DNA of 64,000 nucleotides, taken from contig NZ_JACZCQ010000001.1 in assembly GCF_014904705.1 (NCBI RefSeq), positions 372,001 to 436,000 of the forward strand, written 5' to 3'. Shown one piece after another: positions 18,164-27,293 of this stretch (position 1 is the first letter of the stretch; each line of letters opens with the position of its first letter). Source of the stretch: Nisaea sediminum. Lineage in GTDB: Bacteria > Pseudomonadota > Alphaproteobacteria > Thalassobaculales > Thalassobaculaceae. The notes beneath the pieces were generated by a model. The model had not been told where the DNA came from and did no database searches. It was given only the letters and a program-made list of their open reading frames with translations. The position numbers and the translations under genes are program-made.

Positions 18164-19228
18164 GACGATGAAGGCGATCCGGAACAAGTGGTGGGTCGCG
18201 ACGAAGGCGACGTCCTGGCCGATGCCGAGCGCCACCATGCTCATTTCCGCCAGCCCGCCCGGCGCATAGGCCAGCACCAGCACGTACCAGGGAATCCCGG
18301 TCAGGTCCTGCAGCAGGAACCCGGCGGCGACGGCGGTAGAGAGCAGGATGATCGATGCGCCGGCCGAGGTGCCGATGATCTTGATGACCTCTCCAACCTT
18401 CGTGCCGGCAAAGCGGCAGCCGACGCCGGTGCCGATGATCACCTGCGCGGCGGCGATCAGCATGCTCGGGGGCGCATTCTCACTCCACCCGGTCAGATGC
18501 ACGATCAGGCTGAGAACCATCGCACCGAGCAGGGGCGCTGCCGGCAATTTCAGGCGCTTGGCGATGATGGGGCCGACGATGGCACAGCCCGCCATGAGGG
18601 CCCATTCATGCGCCGGCAGGTCGAAGCCGTTGCCCGGCGGCAGCATGCCCGTTTGCGGGTGATAGCCGCCGAAGATGCGGAACAGGAAGGGGATGATCAT
18701 CACCACGATGAGGATGCGCGAGGCATGGGTGAGGGCAATGATCCGGTCGTCTCCGCCCATCGCCTTGCCGACGATCACCATCTCGTTCAGTCCTCCGGGG
18801 GAGGAGGAGAAATAGGCCGTGACCGGGTCGTATTTCGCGACCTTCCTGAGAAACAGCAGGACCAGCACCAAGGCGACGATGCCGTAAAAGAACAACCCGG
18901 TGACGGAGACCCCCCATTTGCCGAGATGGTCCAGTAGCTCCGGCTTGAAGGCGCTTCCGAGCATGACTCCGAGAATGGCGATCATGACGACCCGGACCGG
19001 CTGCGGCAGGCCGATGTCGAGGCCGGCGATGGAGCAGATCGTGGTCGCGATCATCGCCCCCATCATCCAGGGGAGCGGGAGCTTGAGCCAGGCGAAGAGA
19101 AAACCGCCGGCCGTTCCTATCGCGATAGCGATGAGCGCCCTGCGCAAGACACGCTGCTTCTTGCCGTCCTCAGCCTTTGCGCCGGGGGAGTCGGATTCGG
19201 GTGCGCCAGGCGCCTTTGGATCGTTCAA
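18119..19228 (-). CDS. AbrB-family integral membrane protein
   Basis: A 369-residue protein with about ten hydrophobic segments in two repeated halves. Each half has a LPLPWMMGAM / LPAAPLLGAM type loop, the hallmark of the membrane AbrB duplication family (formerly called ammonia monooxygenase-like), which is unrelated to the DNA-binding AbrB. Other hallmarks are SSSPGGLNEMV near residue 140 and YAPGGLAEMS near 330. The family is thought to be a transporter or permease; the substrate is unknown. An N-terminal charged stretch of about 25 residues precedes the first helix. Confidence 0.85.
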   Translation of the reverse strand: MNDPKAPGAPESDSPGAKAEDGKKQRVLRRALIAIAIGTAGGFLFAWLKLPLPWMMGAMIATTICSIAGLDIGLPQPVRVVMIAILGVMLGSAFKPELLDHLGKWGVSVTGLFFYGIVALVLVLLFLRKVAKYDPVTAYFSSSPGGLNEMVIVGKAMGGDDRIIALTHASRILIVVMIIPFLFRIFGGYHPQTGMLPPGNGFDLPAHEWALMAGCAIVGPIIAKRLKLPAAPLLGAMVLSLIVHLTGWSENAPPSMLIAAAQVIIGTGVGCRFAGTKVGEVIKIIGTSAGASIILLSTAVAAGFLLQDLTGIPWYVLVLAYAPGGLAEMSMVALGIGQDVAFVATHHLFRIAFIVLLAPLAFRAIRRWF

Positions 19229-19309
19229 TCTTTGTTTCGCCCCGGCGGGTGCCGGACGCTTTCTCGATAAGCGGGATATGAGGCGACAGCATAGAGCGGG
19301 AGCGGCCGG

Positions 19310-20284
19310 CTATTCAATAAAGCGACCAAGCCGGACCGCTGTCAGCCCGCGGCTGAGACGGCGCGTCGGCATGATGAGAATGCAGTCGTCATTTGGAGTC
19401 CGGATCGGGGTCCCGCCGTCACGGCCGATCTCTGTGCCGGCTTTGGGGATGATCTCCATGCCCTTGTAATCCCCGTGGAAGCGGAAAGAATCGGTCTTCA
19501 CGGTGACGACCTCGACGATCTCGACCACATTCTGGCGCGGTGGTATTCCGGATCCGCAATGCCGGAAGACGGTCTCGCCGTCAATCTGGCCCAGGGCATG
19601 AAGGAAGCGGTAAGAGGTCTCGATCGCGACCGCCGCCGCCGCTTTCGACCAGTGCTGCCCGCATTCCACCAGCAATGCACTGCGCGGATCGTCCGGATCG
19701 TCGAAGAAATCGTAGTCGCGCAAGCGCCTCCCGGCTGCATGGCCGGCATCGAGAACGATCAGCGGCGGAACGCCGACCTTTTCCGCAAGTCTCCGCCCCT
19801 TCGCATGCCGCCCTGCAAGCACCAGCGGACCGGTCGCGTGCTGCATCGAATGCAGGTCGAGCAACATTTCCGCCCGGGCGATGAGCGGGCGAATCTCCCT
19901 CGCCCTGGCGCGCTCCAGGCTCCGCCGGCCGCTGTCGAGCGCATCGAGATCCCAGACCCGGTTGAAGTCCTCGTCGATGAATCTGGAAAGCGCCGGATAA
20001 TCGGCCCGGAATTCGGCATAGGCGGCCACGTTGCAGAAGCCGAGGGTGAGGGTTCCGCATCTCGGGCGGATCTCGTTGCGGAAAAGATCGTCCAGCGCGA
20101 TCGCGCCGCAGAGTTCGTTGCCGTGAACCAGGGCGGTGATGAGCACGTCCGGACCCGGGCGGCCGGACGCGAAAGTTGTGAAAAAGGGAACGCCGGTGTT
20201 TCCCTTCTCGTAAGCCGAGATGTCCGGAGGTTCGAGCTCGACGGGATAGTGATCGGAGAGAGCTGCCGGGGCGGCGTCTGACAT
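19310..20284 (-). CDS. Succinylglutamate desuccinylase/aspartoacylase-family zinc hydrolase
   Basis: A 324-residue zinc-dependent amidohydrolase. The zinc ligands are seen as HGNE (His and Glu, near residues 55-58) and DLHS (His, near 145), with a substrate-site Asn-Arg pair in DFNRVW. The family (AstE, aspartoacylase) removes acyl groups from N-acyl amino acids. The start at 20284 (MSDAAP) fits the family; the upstream 27 codons are Arg-rich and unlike it. It is divergent from the peptide ABC importer operon, which itself ends in an N-formylglutamate amidohydrolase, so an N-acyl amino-acid uptake and deacylation set is plausible. Confidence 0.87.
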   Translation of the reverse strand: MSDAAPAALSDHYPVELEPPDISAYEKGNTGVPFFTTFASGRPGPDVLITALVHGNELCGAIALDDLFRNEIRPRCGTLTLGFCNVAAYAEFRADYPALSRFIDEDFNRVWDLDALDSGRRSLERARAREIRPLIARAEMLLDLHSMQHATGPLVLAGRHAKGRRLAEKVGVPPLIVLDAGHAAGRRLRDYDFFDDPDDPRSALLVECGQHWSKAAAAVAIETSYRFLHALGQIDGETVFRHCGSGIPPRQNVVEIVEVVTVKTDSFRFHGDYKGMEIIPKAGTEIGRDGGTPIRTPNDDCILIMPTRRLSRGLTAVRLGRFIE

Positions 20285-20499
20285 TCGTGGTCCTCTTGCC
20301 GGTGTGCGTCGGACGAGCCGCCGGGAGACAGAACAATCGTAACGCGAAGGCTTCGGCGGCGACAAGCAAAGGCGTCCTTTCGGGGGCGCTCCAGCCTTGC
20401 GGAGCCGGGTTTAATGCGCCATGCTCTGCGCTCTCATAAGTGCCGGAATTTTATACAACCGGCTCAAAATCAATGTGTGACTGAAGACAGGAGGCAGGG

Positions 20500-22110
20500 A
20501 TGAAGGCACTGCGCAGGCTTGGTCTTGCGGCCGTGGCGGTATCCGCTATGACCACGAACGTTCTGGCCGCCGATATCGTGATCGGTATTCGGTCGGAACC
20601 GTCCTCTATGGACCCTTATTTCCACAATCTGACGCCGAACAACTCGATGATCGGGCATGTGTTCGAGCGTCTGGTGGAATTCGATTCGAACCAGGCGATC
20701 TTCGGCGGTGCCGCCGAGTCCTGGAAGCCGGTCAACGACACGACCTGGGAATTCAAGCTCCGCAAGGGCATCAAGTTCCATGACGGGTCCGACCTGACGG
20801 TCGACGACGTGATCTTCTCCTTCGAGCGCGCCGACAATTACGAAGGCGGCAACTCGAGCTTCCGCACCTACACCAAGGGCAAGAAGCTGGTGAAGGTGGA
20901 CGATCACACGCTTCACATCGTCACCGAGGAACCCTATCCGCTGATGGCGAACGACATGACCACGGTCATGATCATGTCCTCCGAAGCCAAGGGCACCGAC
21001 AGCTCGGGCAAGAACAAGGGCATCTCCGCCAAGGATTTCAACGACGGCACCGCCGCCATCGGGTCCGGCCCCTACAAGTTCGTCGAGTGGAAGAAGGGCG
21101 AAGAGATCGTCCTCGAGAAGTTCGACGGCTATACCGGCCTGATCAAGCAGCCGTGGGACAAGGTGACCTTCAAGTTCATCAAGTCCGAACCGGCCCGCGT
21201 CGCGGCCCTGCTGGCGGGTGACGTCGATGCGATCGACAATGTCCCGACGGTCGATATCGAGCGTCTGAAGAAGGACCCCCGGGTCGTTCTCAGCTCCGGT
21301 ATCTCCAACCGCGTGATCTATCTGCATCTGGATCAATTCCGCGATGTCTCGCCTTTCGTCACCGACAAGGCCGGCAATCCGATGACCTCCAACCCGCTGA
21401 AGGACGCGCGCGTCCGCAAGGCGCTGTCCATGATGATCAACCGCGAAGCGATCGTGGAGCGGGTCATGGAAGGTGTGGCGATTCCGGCTGGGCAGCTGCT
21501 TCCGAAAGGCTTCTTCGGCGTCTCTCCGAACCTGAAGCCCGATCCGTACGATCCGGCGGCCGCGAAGAAGCTGCTGGCGGAAGCGGGTTATCCGGACGGC
21601 TTCGCGCTCACCGCGCACGGCCCGAACGACCGTTACATCAACGACGCGAAGATCCTGGAAGCGATCGGTCAGCTGTTCACCTCGAACGGCATCCCGACCA
21701 AGGTCGAGACCATGACCAAGAACGTCTTCTTCAAGCGGGCGTCCTCCGGCGCGGACGGTCAGCCGGAATTCAGCCTGGTGCTGGTCGGCTGGGGCTCCGG
21801 TACGGGTGAGGCCTCCTCGCCGCTGAAGTCTCTTCTGGCGACGCACGACAAGGACAAGGGCATGGGGGCGTCCAACCGCGGCCGCCACTCCAACCCGAAG
21901 ATGGACGAGCTGCTGAACAAGGCTCTGGCCACGGTTGACGACGCCGCGCGTGAGAAGCTCCTGGCCGAAGCGACCGATGTCGGCATCGGCGAGGACATGG
22001 GCATCATCCCGCTGCACTATCAGGTGAACACTTGGGCCACGAAGAAGGGCATCAAGTACATCCCGCGGACGGACGAGCGCACAACGGCGTTCGATTTCGT
22101 CCCGGAATAA
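20500..22110 (+). CDS. ABC transporter periplasmic peptide/opine-type binding protein
   Basis: A 536-residue SBP_bac_5 (DppA/OppA family) protein. A signal peptide with cleavage near TTNVLA-ADIVIG starts the protein. Seen: the EPSSMDPYF segment and the WEFKLRKGIKFHDGSDLTV stretch (the FHDG motif of the family) near residue 85, and a DLRARKALSM-like segment (ARVRKALSMMINREAI) near 310. It captures a peptide or related ligand for import. It is first of five genes encoding a full importer and hydrolase. The ribosome site AGGAGGCAGGG is very strong, and a stable hairpin follows the stop, both fitting the high demand for binding protein. Confidence 0.95.
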   Translation: MKALRRLGLAAVAVSAMTTNVLAADIVIGIRSEPSSMDPYFHNLTPNNSMIGHVFERLVEFDSNQAIFGGAAESWKPVNDTTWEFKLRKGIKFHDGSDLTVDDVIFSFERADNYEGGNSSFRTYTKGKKLVKVDDHTLHIVTEEPYPLMANDMTTVMIMSSEAKGTDSSGKNKGISAKDFNDGTAAIGSGPYKFVEWKKGEEIVLEKFDGYTGLIKQPWDKVTFKFIKSEPARVAALLAGDVDAIDNVPTVDIERLKKDPRVVLSSGISNRVIYLHLDQFRDVSPFVTDKAGNPMTSNPLKDARVRKALSMMINREAIVERVMEGVAIPAGQLLPKGFFGVSPNLKPDPYDPAAAKKLLAEAGYPDGFALTAHGPNDRYINDAKILEAIGQLFTSNGIPTKVETMTKNVFFKRASSGADGQPEFSLVLVGWGSGTGEASSPLKSLLATHDKDKGMGASNRGRHSNPKMDELLNKALATVDDAAREKLLAEATDVGIGEDMGIIPLHYQVNTWATKKGIKYIPRTDERTTAFDFVPE

Positions 22111-22126
22111 AACAATAATGACCTGA

Positions 22127-22162
22127 GACGGACGGCTGGAACCCCGGTTCCGGCCGCCCGTC
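22127..22162 (+). other. Stable intercistronic hairpin between binding protein and permease genes
   Basis: Bases 22127-22142 pair with 22147-22162 around a CCCG loop. The stem has about 15 pairs, mostly GC, with one A-C mismatch and one G-U pair. No T-run follows, so it is not a simple terminator. It lies between the stop of the binding-protein gene and the permease start and could act as an mRNA 3' stabiliser or partial terminator, raising binding protein over membrane components as known for malE-malF. Confidence 0.65.
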
Positions 22163-22190
22163 GGCAACCATGCTGGTGTCGGGATAAGGG

Positions 22191-23168
22191 ATGACCGTCT
22201 TCGTCATTCGCCGCTTGCTGCAAGCGGCTCTGGTAATGCTCATCATGTCGCTGCTGGTCTTCGGCGGCGTGTTTCTCGTCGGGGATCCGGTCGAGATGCT
22301 GGTCGCGGACGACGCGGACCAGGCGGAACGTCAGGCCATCATCAAGTCGATGGGGCTCGATCTGCCCTTCTACATGCAGTACCTGCGCTTCGTCGGAAAC
22401 GCGTTGCAGGGCGACATGGGCAATTCCTTCGTCTTTCAGGAACCGGCCATGGAGCTGATCCTGGAGCGGATGCCGGCAACCTTCGAGCTCGCGGTCGCCG
22501 CCCTGCTGATCGCGGTGGTCATCGGCATTCCGCTCGGCATCTATGCCGGGCTGAAGGCAGACTCCTGGGTTTCCAAGACAATCATGACGGCCTCGATCCT
22601 CGGCTTCAGCGTGCCGACTTTCTGGGTCGGCATCATGATGATCCTGTTCTTCGCCGTGGTCCTCGGCTGGCTGCCCTCGACCGGACGCGGCGATACCGTG
22701 GAGCTGTTCGGCATTCCGGTCAGTTTCCTCACGCTTGATGGCTTGCAGCATCTGATCCTGCCAGCGGTCAATCTGGCGCTCTTCAAGCTTTCCATGGTGA
22801 TCCGTCTTGCGCGGGCGGGCACCCGCGAGGTCGTGCACCAGGACTACATCAAGTTCGCGCGCGCCAAGGGCCTCAGCACGGGCCGCATCATCGGCGTGCA
22901 TCTGTTCAAGAACATCATGATCCCAGTGGTGACCGTTCTCGGCCTCGAGTTCGGCGGCCTGATCGCGTTCTCGGTGGTCACCGAGACGGTGTTCGCCTGG
23001 CCGGGAATGGGCAAGCTGCTGATTGACTCGATCGGCTTCCTCGACCGCCCGGTGATCGTGGCCTATCTGCTGTTCGTGGTCGGGCTCTTCGTGTTCATCA
23101 ACCTCATCGTCGACGTTCTCTATTCCGTGCTCGATCCGCGAGTCCGGCTCCAGGAGGTGAAGTCATGA
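22191..23168 (+). CDS. ABC transporter permease, DppB/OppB type
   Basis: A 325-residue inner-membrane permease with about six helices. It starts with the typical MTVFVIRRLLQAALVM and has a C-terminal EAA-type loop with REVVHQDYIKFARAKGLS, which docks on the ATPase. It forms a heterodimer with the following permease. Its stop overlaps the start of the next gene (ATGA), showing translational coupling. Confidence 0.94.
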   Translation: MTVFVIRRLLQAALVMLIMSLLVFGGVFLVGDPVEMLVADDADQAERQAIIKSMGLDLPFYMQYLRFVGNALQGDMGNSFVFQEPAMELILERMPATFELAVAALLIAVVIGIPLGIYAGLKADSWVSKTIMTASILGFSVPTFWVGIMMILFFAVVLGWLPSTGRGDTVELFGIPVSFLTLDGLQHLILPAVNLALFKLSMVIRLARAGTREVVHQDYIKFARAKGLSTGRIIGVHLFKNIMIPVVTVLGLEFGGLIAFSVVTETVFAWPGMGKLLIDSIGFLDRPVIVAYLLFVVGLFVFINLIVDVLYSVLDPRVRLQEVKS

Positions 23169-24100
23169 CGGCAGTTCACGACGATACCGGAGTCGGCGGC
23201 GCGGGAGCGGCCAAGCCGATCGCGGAGGGCGAGACGCCGTTCCGCCGTTTCCTGGCCGACTACGCGGAAAGCAAGGTCGCTGTCGGCGGCGCCATCGGTG
23301 TCCTGATTGTGCTCCTGATCGCGCTGTTCGGGCCATGGATCTCGCCGACCGATCCGTACGATCTCGCCTCCGTCACCTTCATGGACAACCGGCTGCATCC
23401 GGGCGGGACCATGGGCAGCGGCGTGACCGCGATGCTCGGGACCGACGGACTCGGCCGCGACATGGTCAGCGCCATGATCTACGGCCTTCGGATCAGCCTC
23501 GGTGTTGGCATCGGTAGCGGCATCATCGCCCTGCTGATCGGCGTCAGCTTTGGCCTCTGCGCCGCCTATTTCGGCGGTAAGGTCGATACCGTAATCATGC
23601 GCGTGGTCGATATCCAGTTGAGCTTCCCGGCGATTCTCATCGCGCTGGTGCTGCTGGCCACTCTCGGCAAGGGGATCGACAAGATCATCGTCGCCCTGGT
23701 CCTGGTGCAATGGGCCTATTATGCCCGCACCGTGCGCGGTTCCGCTCTGGTCGAACGCAGGCGGGAATATATCGAGGCGGCGACCTGTCTTGGTCTCTCG
23801 AAGCAGCGGGTGATCTTCTGCCACATGCTGCCGAACTGCCTGCCGCCGCTGATCGTTGTCGCCACCATGCAGGTCGCGCACGCGATCCTGCTGGAAGCGA
23901 CCCTGTCCTTCCTCGGCCTCGGCCTGCCGGTGACCGAACCGTCGCTCGGCCTGCTGATCGCGAACGGTTTCGAATACATGATGAGCGGAGAGTACTGGAT
24001 CAGCGTCTATCCGGGCCTGGCCCTCCTGTTCACGATCGTGACGATCAACGTCGTCGGCGACCGTCTGCGCGACGTACTCAATCCCCGCCTGCAGAAATAG
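23165..24100 (+). CDS. ABC transporter permease, DppC/OppC type
   Basis: A 311-residue permease with the DppC-type N-terminal cytosolic tail and FGPWISPTDPYD after the first helix, LGTDGLGRDM near residue 95, and the EAA loop VERRREYIEAATCLGLS near 200. It is the partner of the preceding permease in the membrane channel. Genes on both sides overlap or lie within 12 bases, so this is one operon. Confidence 0.94.
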   Translation: MTAVHDDTGVGGAGAAKPIAEGETPFRRFLADYAESKVAVGGAIGVLIVLLIALFGPWISPTDPYDLASVTFMDNRLHPGGTMGSGVTAMLGTDGLGRDMVSAMIYGLRISLGVGIGSGIIALLIGVSFGLCAAYFGGKVDTVIMRVVDIQLSFPAILIALVLLATLGKGIDKIIVALVLVQWAYYARTVRGSALVERRREYIEAATCLGLSKQRVIFCHMLPNCLPPLIVVATMQVAHAILLEATLSFLGLGLPVTEPSLGLLIANGFEYMMSGEYWISVYPGLALLFTIVTINVVGDRLRDVLNPRLQK

Positions 24101-24111
24101 GATCAGGTCAG

Positions 24112-25092
24112 ATGAGCGAACAGGCGACTCTCGAGGTCCGCAATCTGCAGACCCATTTCTTCACCAAGGCCGGTGTCGTGAAGGCGGTGAACGATGTCAG
24201 TTTCTCCGTCGGCAAGGGCAAGATTCTCGGCCTTGTCGGGGAATCCGGGTCCGGCAAGACGGTGACCGGATTCTCCATCCTCGGTCTCGTCGACGAGCCG
24301 GGGAGGGTATGTGGCGGCGAGATCCTCTATCGCGGGGAAAATCTCGTCGGCGCAAGTCAGGAGCGGATGCGGCAACTCCGCGGCAACAATGTCGCGATGA
24401 TCTTCCAGGATCCGATGATGACCCTGAACCCGGTCCTGCGGATCGACACGCAGATGATCGAGGCGATCAAGGCGCATCACAAGGTCACCGACGACGAGGC
24501 GCGCCAGCGCGCCCGCGATGCACTCGGCCAGGTCGGCATCCCGTCGCCGGACGAGCGGCTGAGGAGCTATCCGCATCAGTTTTCCGGCGGTATGCGCCAG
24601 CGCGTGGCGATCGCCATTGCGCTGCTCAACAAGCCGGACCTGATCGTCGCGGACGAGCCGACGACGGCGCTCGACGTCACCATCCAGGGGCAGATCCTCT
24701 ACGAGGTGCAGAAGCTCTGCGCCGAGACCGGGACGGCGATGATCTGGATCACCCACGACCTTTCGGTGGTCGCCGGCCTCGCGGACGAGGTGGCGGTGAT
24801 GTATGCGGGTCGGGTCGTCGAAGCCGGCAAGGTGGACGATGTGCTGGACGCGCCGATGCACCCCTATACCGCCGGTCTCATCGGGTCCGTCCCGAGCCGC
24901 AACGCGCGCGGCAAGCGCCTGCAGCAGATTCCGGGAATGACCCCGTCGCTGCTGAACCTGCCGGAAGGCTGCGCCTTCGCGGCACGCTGCAATTACGCGA
25001 CCGCGGCCTGCGAGCAACCGCCGGCCCTCGAGAATGCTGCGGGAGCGCGCCAGATCCGGTGCCATCACCCGCTCATGGCGGAGGCTGTCTGA
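24112..25092 (+). CDS. ABC transporter ATP-binding protein, DppD/OppD type
   Basis: A 326-residue ATPase. Walker A GESGSGKT lies near residue 43, the Q-loop at IFQDPMM, signature FSGGMRQR near 158, Walker [13 protein letters not shown], and the switch His in ITHDLS. The C-terminal oligopeptide extension has a Cys cluster ([16 protein letters not shown]), typical of the DppD/OppD class, where Cys residues may bind an Fe-S cluster. The start at 24112 is chosen because the family begins here; upstream in-frame codons lie within the permease gene. Confidence 0.95.
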   Translation: MSEQATLEVRNLQTHFFTKAGVVKAVNDVSFSVGKGKILGLVGESGSGKTVTGFSILGLVDEPGRVCGGEILYRGENLVGASQERMRQLRGNNVAMIFQDPMMTLNPVLRIDTQMIEAIKAHHKVTDDEARQRARDALGQVGIPSPDERLRSYPHQFSGGMRQRVAIAIALLNKPDLIVADEPTTALDVTIQGQILYEVQKLCAETGTAMIWITHDLSVVAGLADEVAVMYAGRVVEAGKVDDVLDAPMHPYTAGLIGSVPSRNARGKRLQQIPGMTPSLLNLPEGCAFAARCNYATAACEQPPALENAAGARQIRCHHPLMAEAV

Positions 25093-25094
25093 TC

Positions 25095-26123
25095 ATGGCG
25101 ATGGAAATGGATAAAGCGGCATCCGGCGCGACGCCGATCGTCCGTCTCGACGGGATCTCCAAGCGTTTCACCAAACATCTCGACCTCGCGGCGAAGATCG
25201 GTCAGCGGCTCGGCGCGAACGTGCGCGAGGAAACCGTGCACGCTGTCGACAATGTCTCGCTCTCCATCGCCGACGGCGAAGTTGTCGGGCTGGTCGGCGA
25301 GTCCGGCTGCGGCAAGTCCACGCTCGGCCGCGTGGTGGCCGGCGTGCACGAGCCGAGCGACGGTCAGATGTTCTACCGTGGCCGCAACGTCGCCGATCTT
25401 CGGGGCGCGGATGCGCGCGACGCGCAGTTGAAGATCCAGATGATCTTCCAGGATCCGATGAGCTCGCTGAACCCGCGCCTGCGCGTCCGCGACATCATTG
25501 GCGAGGCGCCGCGGGTGCATGGCATCGTCAAGCCGAACGAGGTCGAGGATTACGTCCAGAGCGTGATGCTGCGGGTCGGGCTCGATCCGAGCTATGTCCG
25601 TCGCTATCCGCACCAGTTCTCCGGCGGCCAGCGCCAGCGCATCGGCATCGCCCGCGCGCTCGCCGTGAAGCCTGATTTCCTGGTGTGCGACGAGTCCGTC
25701 GCCGCGCTCGACGTGTCGATCCAGGCCCAGGTCCTCAACCTCTTCATGGACCTGCGCGAGGATCTCAATCTCACCTATCTCTTCATCAGCCATGATCTCG
25801 GCGTGGTCGAACATCTGAGCGACCGGGTGGTGATCATGTATCTCGGCCGCATCGTCGAGAGCGCGCCGACGGCCGAGTTGTTCAATGCGCCGAACCATCC
25901 CTATACCAAGGCGCTCCTGGAAGAGGTTCCGCGGCTCGATACCCGCAAGCGGACCTTCGTGCCGATCAAGGGCGAGATCCCGTCGCCGATCGACCCGCCG
26001 CCCGGCTGCCATTTCCATCCCCGCTGCCCGCATGCGACGGAACGCTGCCGGATCGAGCAGCCGGCGCTGAAGGAGATCGCACCGGGGCGAATTGCGGCCT
26101 GTCACCTGAATGATGGCCTCTGA
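25095..26123 (+). CDS. ABC transporter ATP-binding protein, DppF/OppF type
   Basis: A 342-residue second ATPase of the importer. Walker A GESGCGKS lies near residue 74, Q-loop IFQDPMSSLNPRL, signature FSGGQRQRIG, Walker B VCDESVAALD, and switch His in ISHDLG. The Walker B segment reads DESV rather than the usual DEPV/DEPT; the catalytic Glu is kept. A C-terminal CHFHPRCPHATERC cluster is typical of the class. It begins two bases after the DppD-type stop, and its own end overlaps the next gene start. Confidence 0.95.
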   Translation: MAMEMDKAASGATPIVRLDGISKRFTKHLDLAAKIGQRLGANVREETVHAVDNVSLSIADGEVVGLVGESGCGKSTLGRVVAGVHEPSDGQMFYRGRNVADLRGADARDAQLKIQMIFQDPMSSLNPRLRVRDIIGEAPRVHGIVKPNEVEDYVQSVMLRVGLDPSYVRRYPHQFSGGQRQRIGIARALAVKPDFLVCDESVAALDVSIQAQVLNLFMDLREDLNLTYLFISHDLGVVEHLSDRVVIMYLGRIVESAPTAELFNAPNHPYTKALLEEVPRLDTRKRTFVPIKGEIPSPIDPPPGCHFHPRCPHATERCRIEQPALKEIAPGRIAACHLNDGL

Positions 26124-27006
26124 CACGACAGGCGGCGGCCAAATCAGCCGGATCGCCGGCGTTCTGAGCGAGCGGCATCCGGTCGGAGATCCGGTTCCGG
26201 TTCTCTTCGATTCTCCGCATTCCGGGCGCACGATCCCCGACGATTTCGTGACCGCCGTAAGTCTGTCGGATCTCCGGACCGGGGAAGACGCGTTCGTCGA
26301 CGAGCTGGTTTCGGGCTGTCTCGATCACGGGATCGGTCTCATCTCGGCGGAGTTCCCACGGACCTATATCGACGTGAACCGGGCGGTGGACGATATCGAT
26401 GAGAGCCTGCTCTCCGAACCGTGGCCGGGCGGCACCAATCCGACGGACAAGAGCGTGCGCGGCATGGGGCTTGTCCGGCGGGAGATCCTGCGTGGCGTTC
26501 CGATCTACACGGCGCCGCTTTCTGTGGCCGAAGTCACGGCCCGCATCGAGACCTACTATCGGCCCTATCATGACGCGGTGAAGGCGGGGCTCGACCGGCT
26601 GCATGCCGCGCACGGAGCAGTCTGGCATGTCGACTGGCATTCCATGAAGCCGGTCGGCGTCGCGATGAATGTCGATGCAGGCGAGGCGCGTCCGGATTTC
26701 GTGGTCAGTGACGGGGAAGGACAGACCGCTGCGCCTGCACTCGTCCAGACCGTCGCCGGCTGGCTCCGGGAGCACGGCTATTCGGCGTCGGTGAATGCGC
26801 CGTACAAAGGCGCCGAGATGATCCGGCGGTACGGTGCGCCGGAGCTGGGGCGTCACTCGATCCAGGTCGAAATCAACCGGCGGCTCTATCTCGATGCCGA
26901 CCGGATGGTCAGGACGGAAGGGTACGTGGGGTTGAAGCGTGATCTGGACGCGTTCTCGGCCTGGCTCGCCGGATATGTCCGGGAAACGGAGGGTCAGCTC
27001 TCCTGA
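26110..27006 (+). CDS. N-formylglutamate amidohydrolase family protein
   Basis: A 298-residue FGase-family enzyme. Hallmarks seen are VLFDSPHSGRTIP near residue 32, TYIDVNRAVDDID near 85, WHVDWHSMKP near 175 and IQVEINRRLY near 255. The family hydrolyses N-formyl-glutamate to formate and glutamate in histidine breakdown, or related N-formyl amides. It overlaps the DppF-type gene end by 14 bases, so it is the last gene of the importer operon. The substrate taken up may therefore be an N-formyl or similar amino acid/peptide; that link is inference. No other hut gene is present here. Confidence 0.88.
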   Translation: MMASDTTGGGQISRIAGVLSERHPVGDPVPVLFDSPHSGRTIPDDFVTAVSLSDLRTGEDAFVDELVSGCLDHGIGLISAEFPRTYIDVNRAVDDIDESLLSEPWPGGTNPTDKSVRGMGLVRREILRGVPIYTAPLSVAEVTARIETYYRPYHDAVKAGLDRLHAAHGAVWHVDWHSMKPVGVAMNVDAGEARPDFVVSDGEGQTAAPALVQTVAGWLREHGYSASVNAPYKGAEMIRRYGAPELGRHSIQVEINRRLYLDADRMVRTEGYVGLKRDLDAFSAWLAGYVRETEGQLS

Positions 27007-27182
27007 CCAAGTGCCTTCCGGTGTTTTTCCTGGAGCGCCTGAAGTTGTTCGATTCTCTTCTGAGCCTGCTTGGCGGTCCGCAGATAGCGGGCGGCCTTGC
27101 GCTTGCGCTCCTCGAGATAAGATTTCAGATCGTCCGTTGTGGTCGGACCTCTATCGTCGAACTTGTCCCAGTAGCCGGCCAT
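26994..27182 (-). CDS. Small basic coiled-coil-like protein, 62 residues
   Basis: The product starts MAGYWDKFDDRGPTT and then is a long Lys/Arg/Gln-rich helix (LEERKRKAARYLR...RIEQLQALQEKH). It has no membrane segment. A GGGGAAATGAGGG run precedes the ATG at 27182. It is convergent with, and overlaps by 13 bases, the amidohydrolase gene. No family was recognised; a short charged helix of this kind could be a nucleic-acid or protein-binding accessory. Confidence 0.55.
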   Translation of the reverse strand: MAGYWDKFDDRGPTTTDDLKSYLEERKRKAARYLRTAKQAQKRIEQLQALQEKHRKALGQES

Positions 27183-27293
27183 CCCTCATTTCCCCAAAAA
27201 TGCAGAGTTCCGATCCCAACGCGCTGAAGGCAATACATAATTTAAAAAGGTAATAATTTCGTTAACGTTTTGTCGGCTGGAAGAAAGCTATCG

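Noticed and set aside
24309-26123. Apparent 604-residue fusion leading into the second ABC ATPase
   Set aside because: The first 262 codons are an out-of-frame reading of the first ATPase gene; a normal start with family-like sequence is at 25095.
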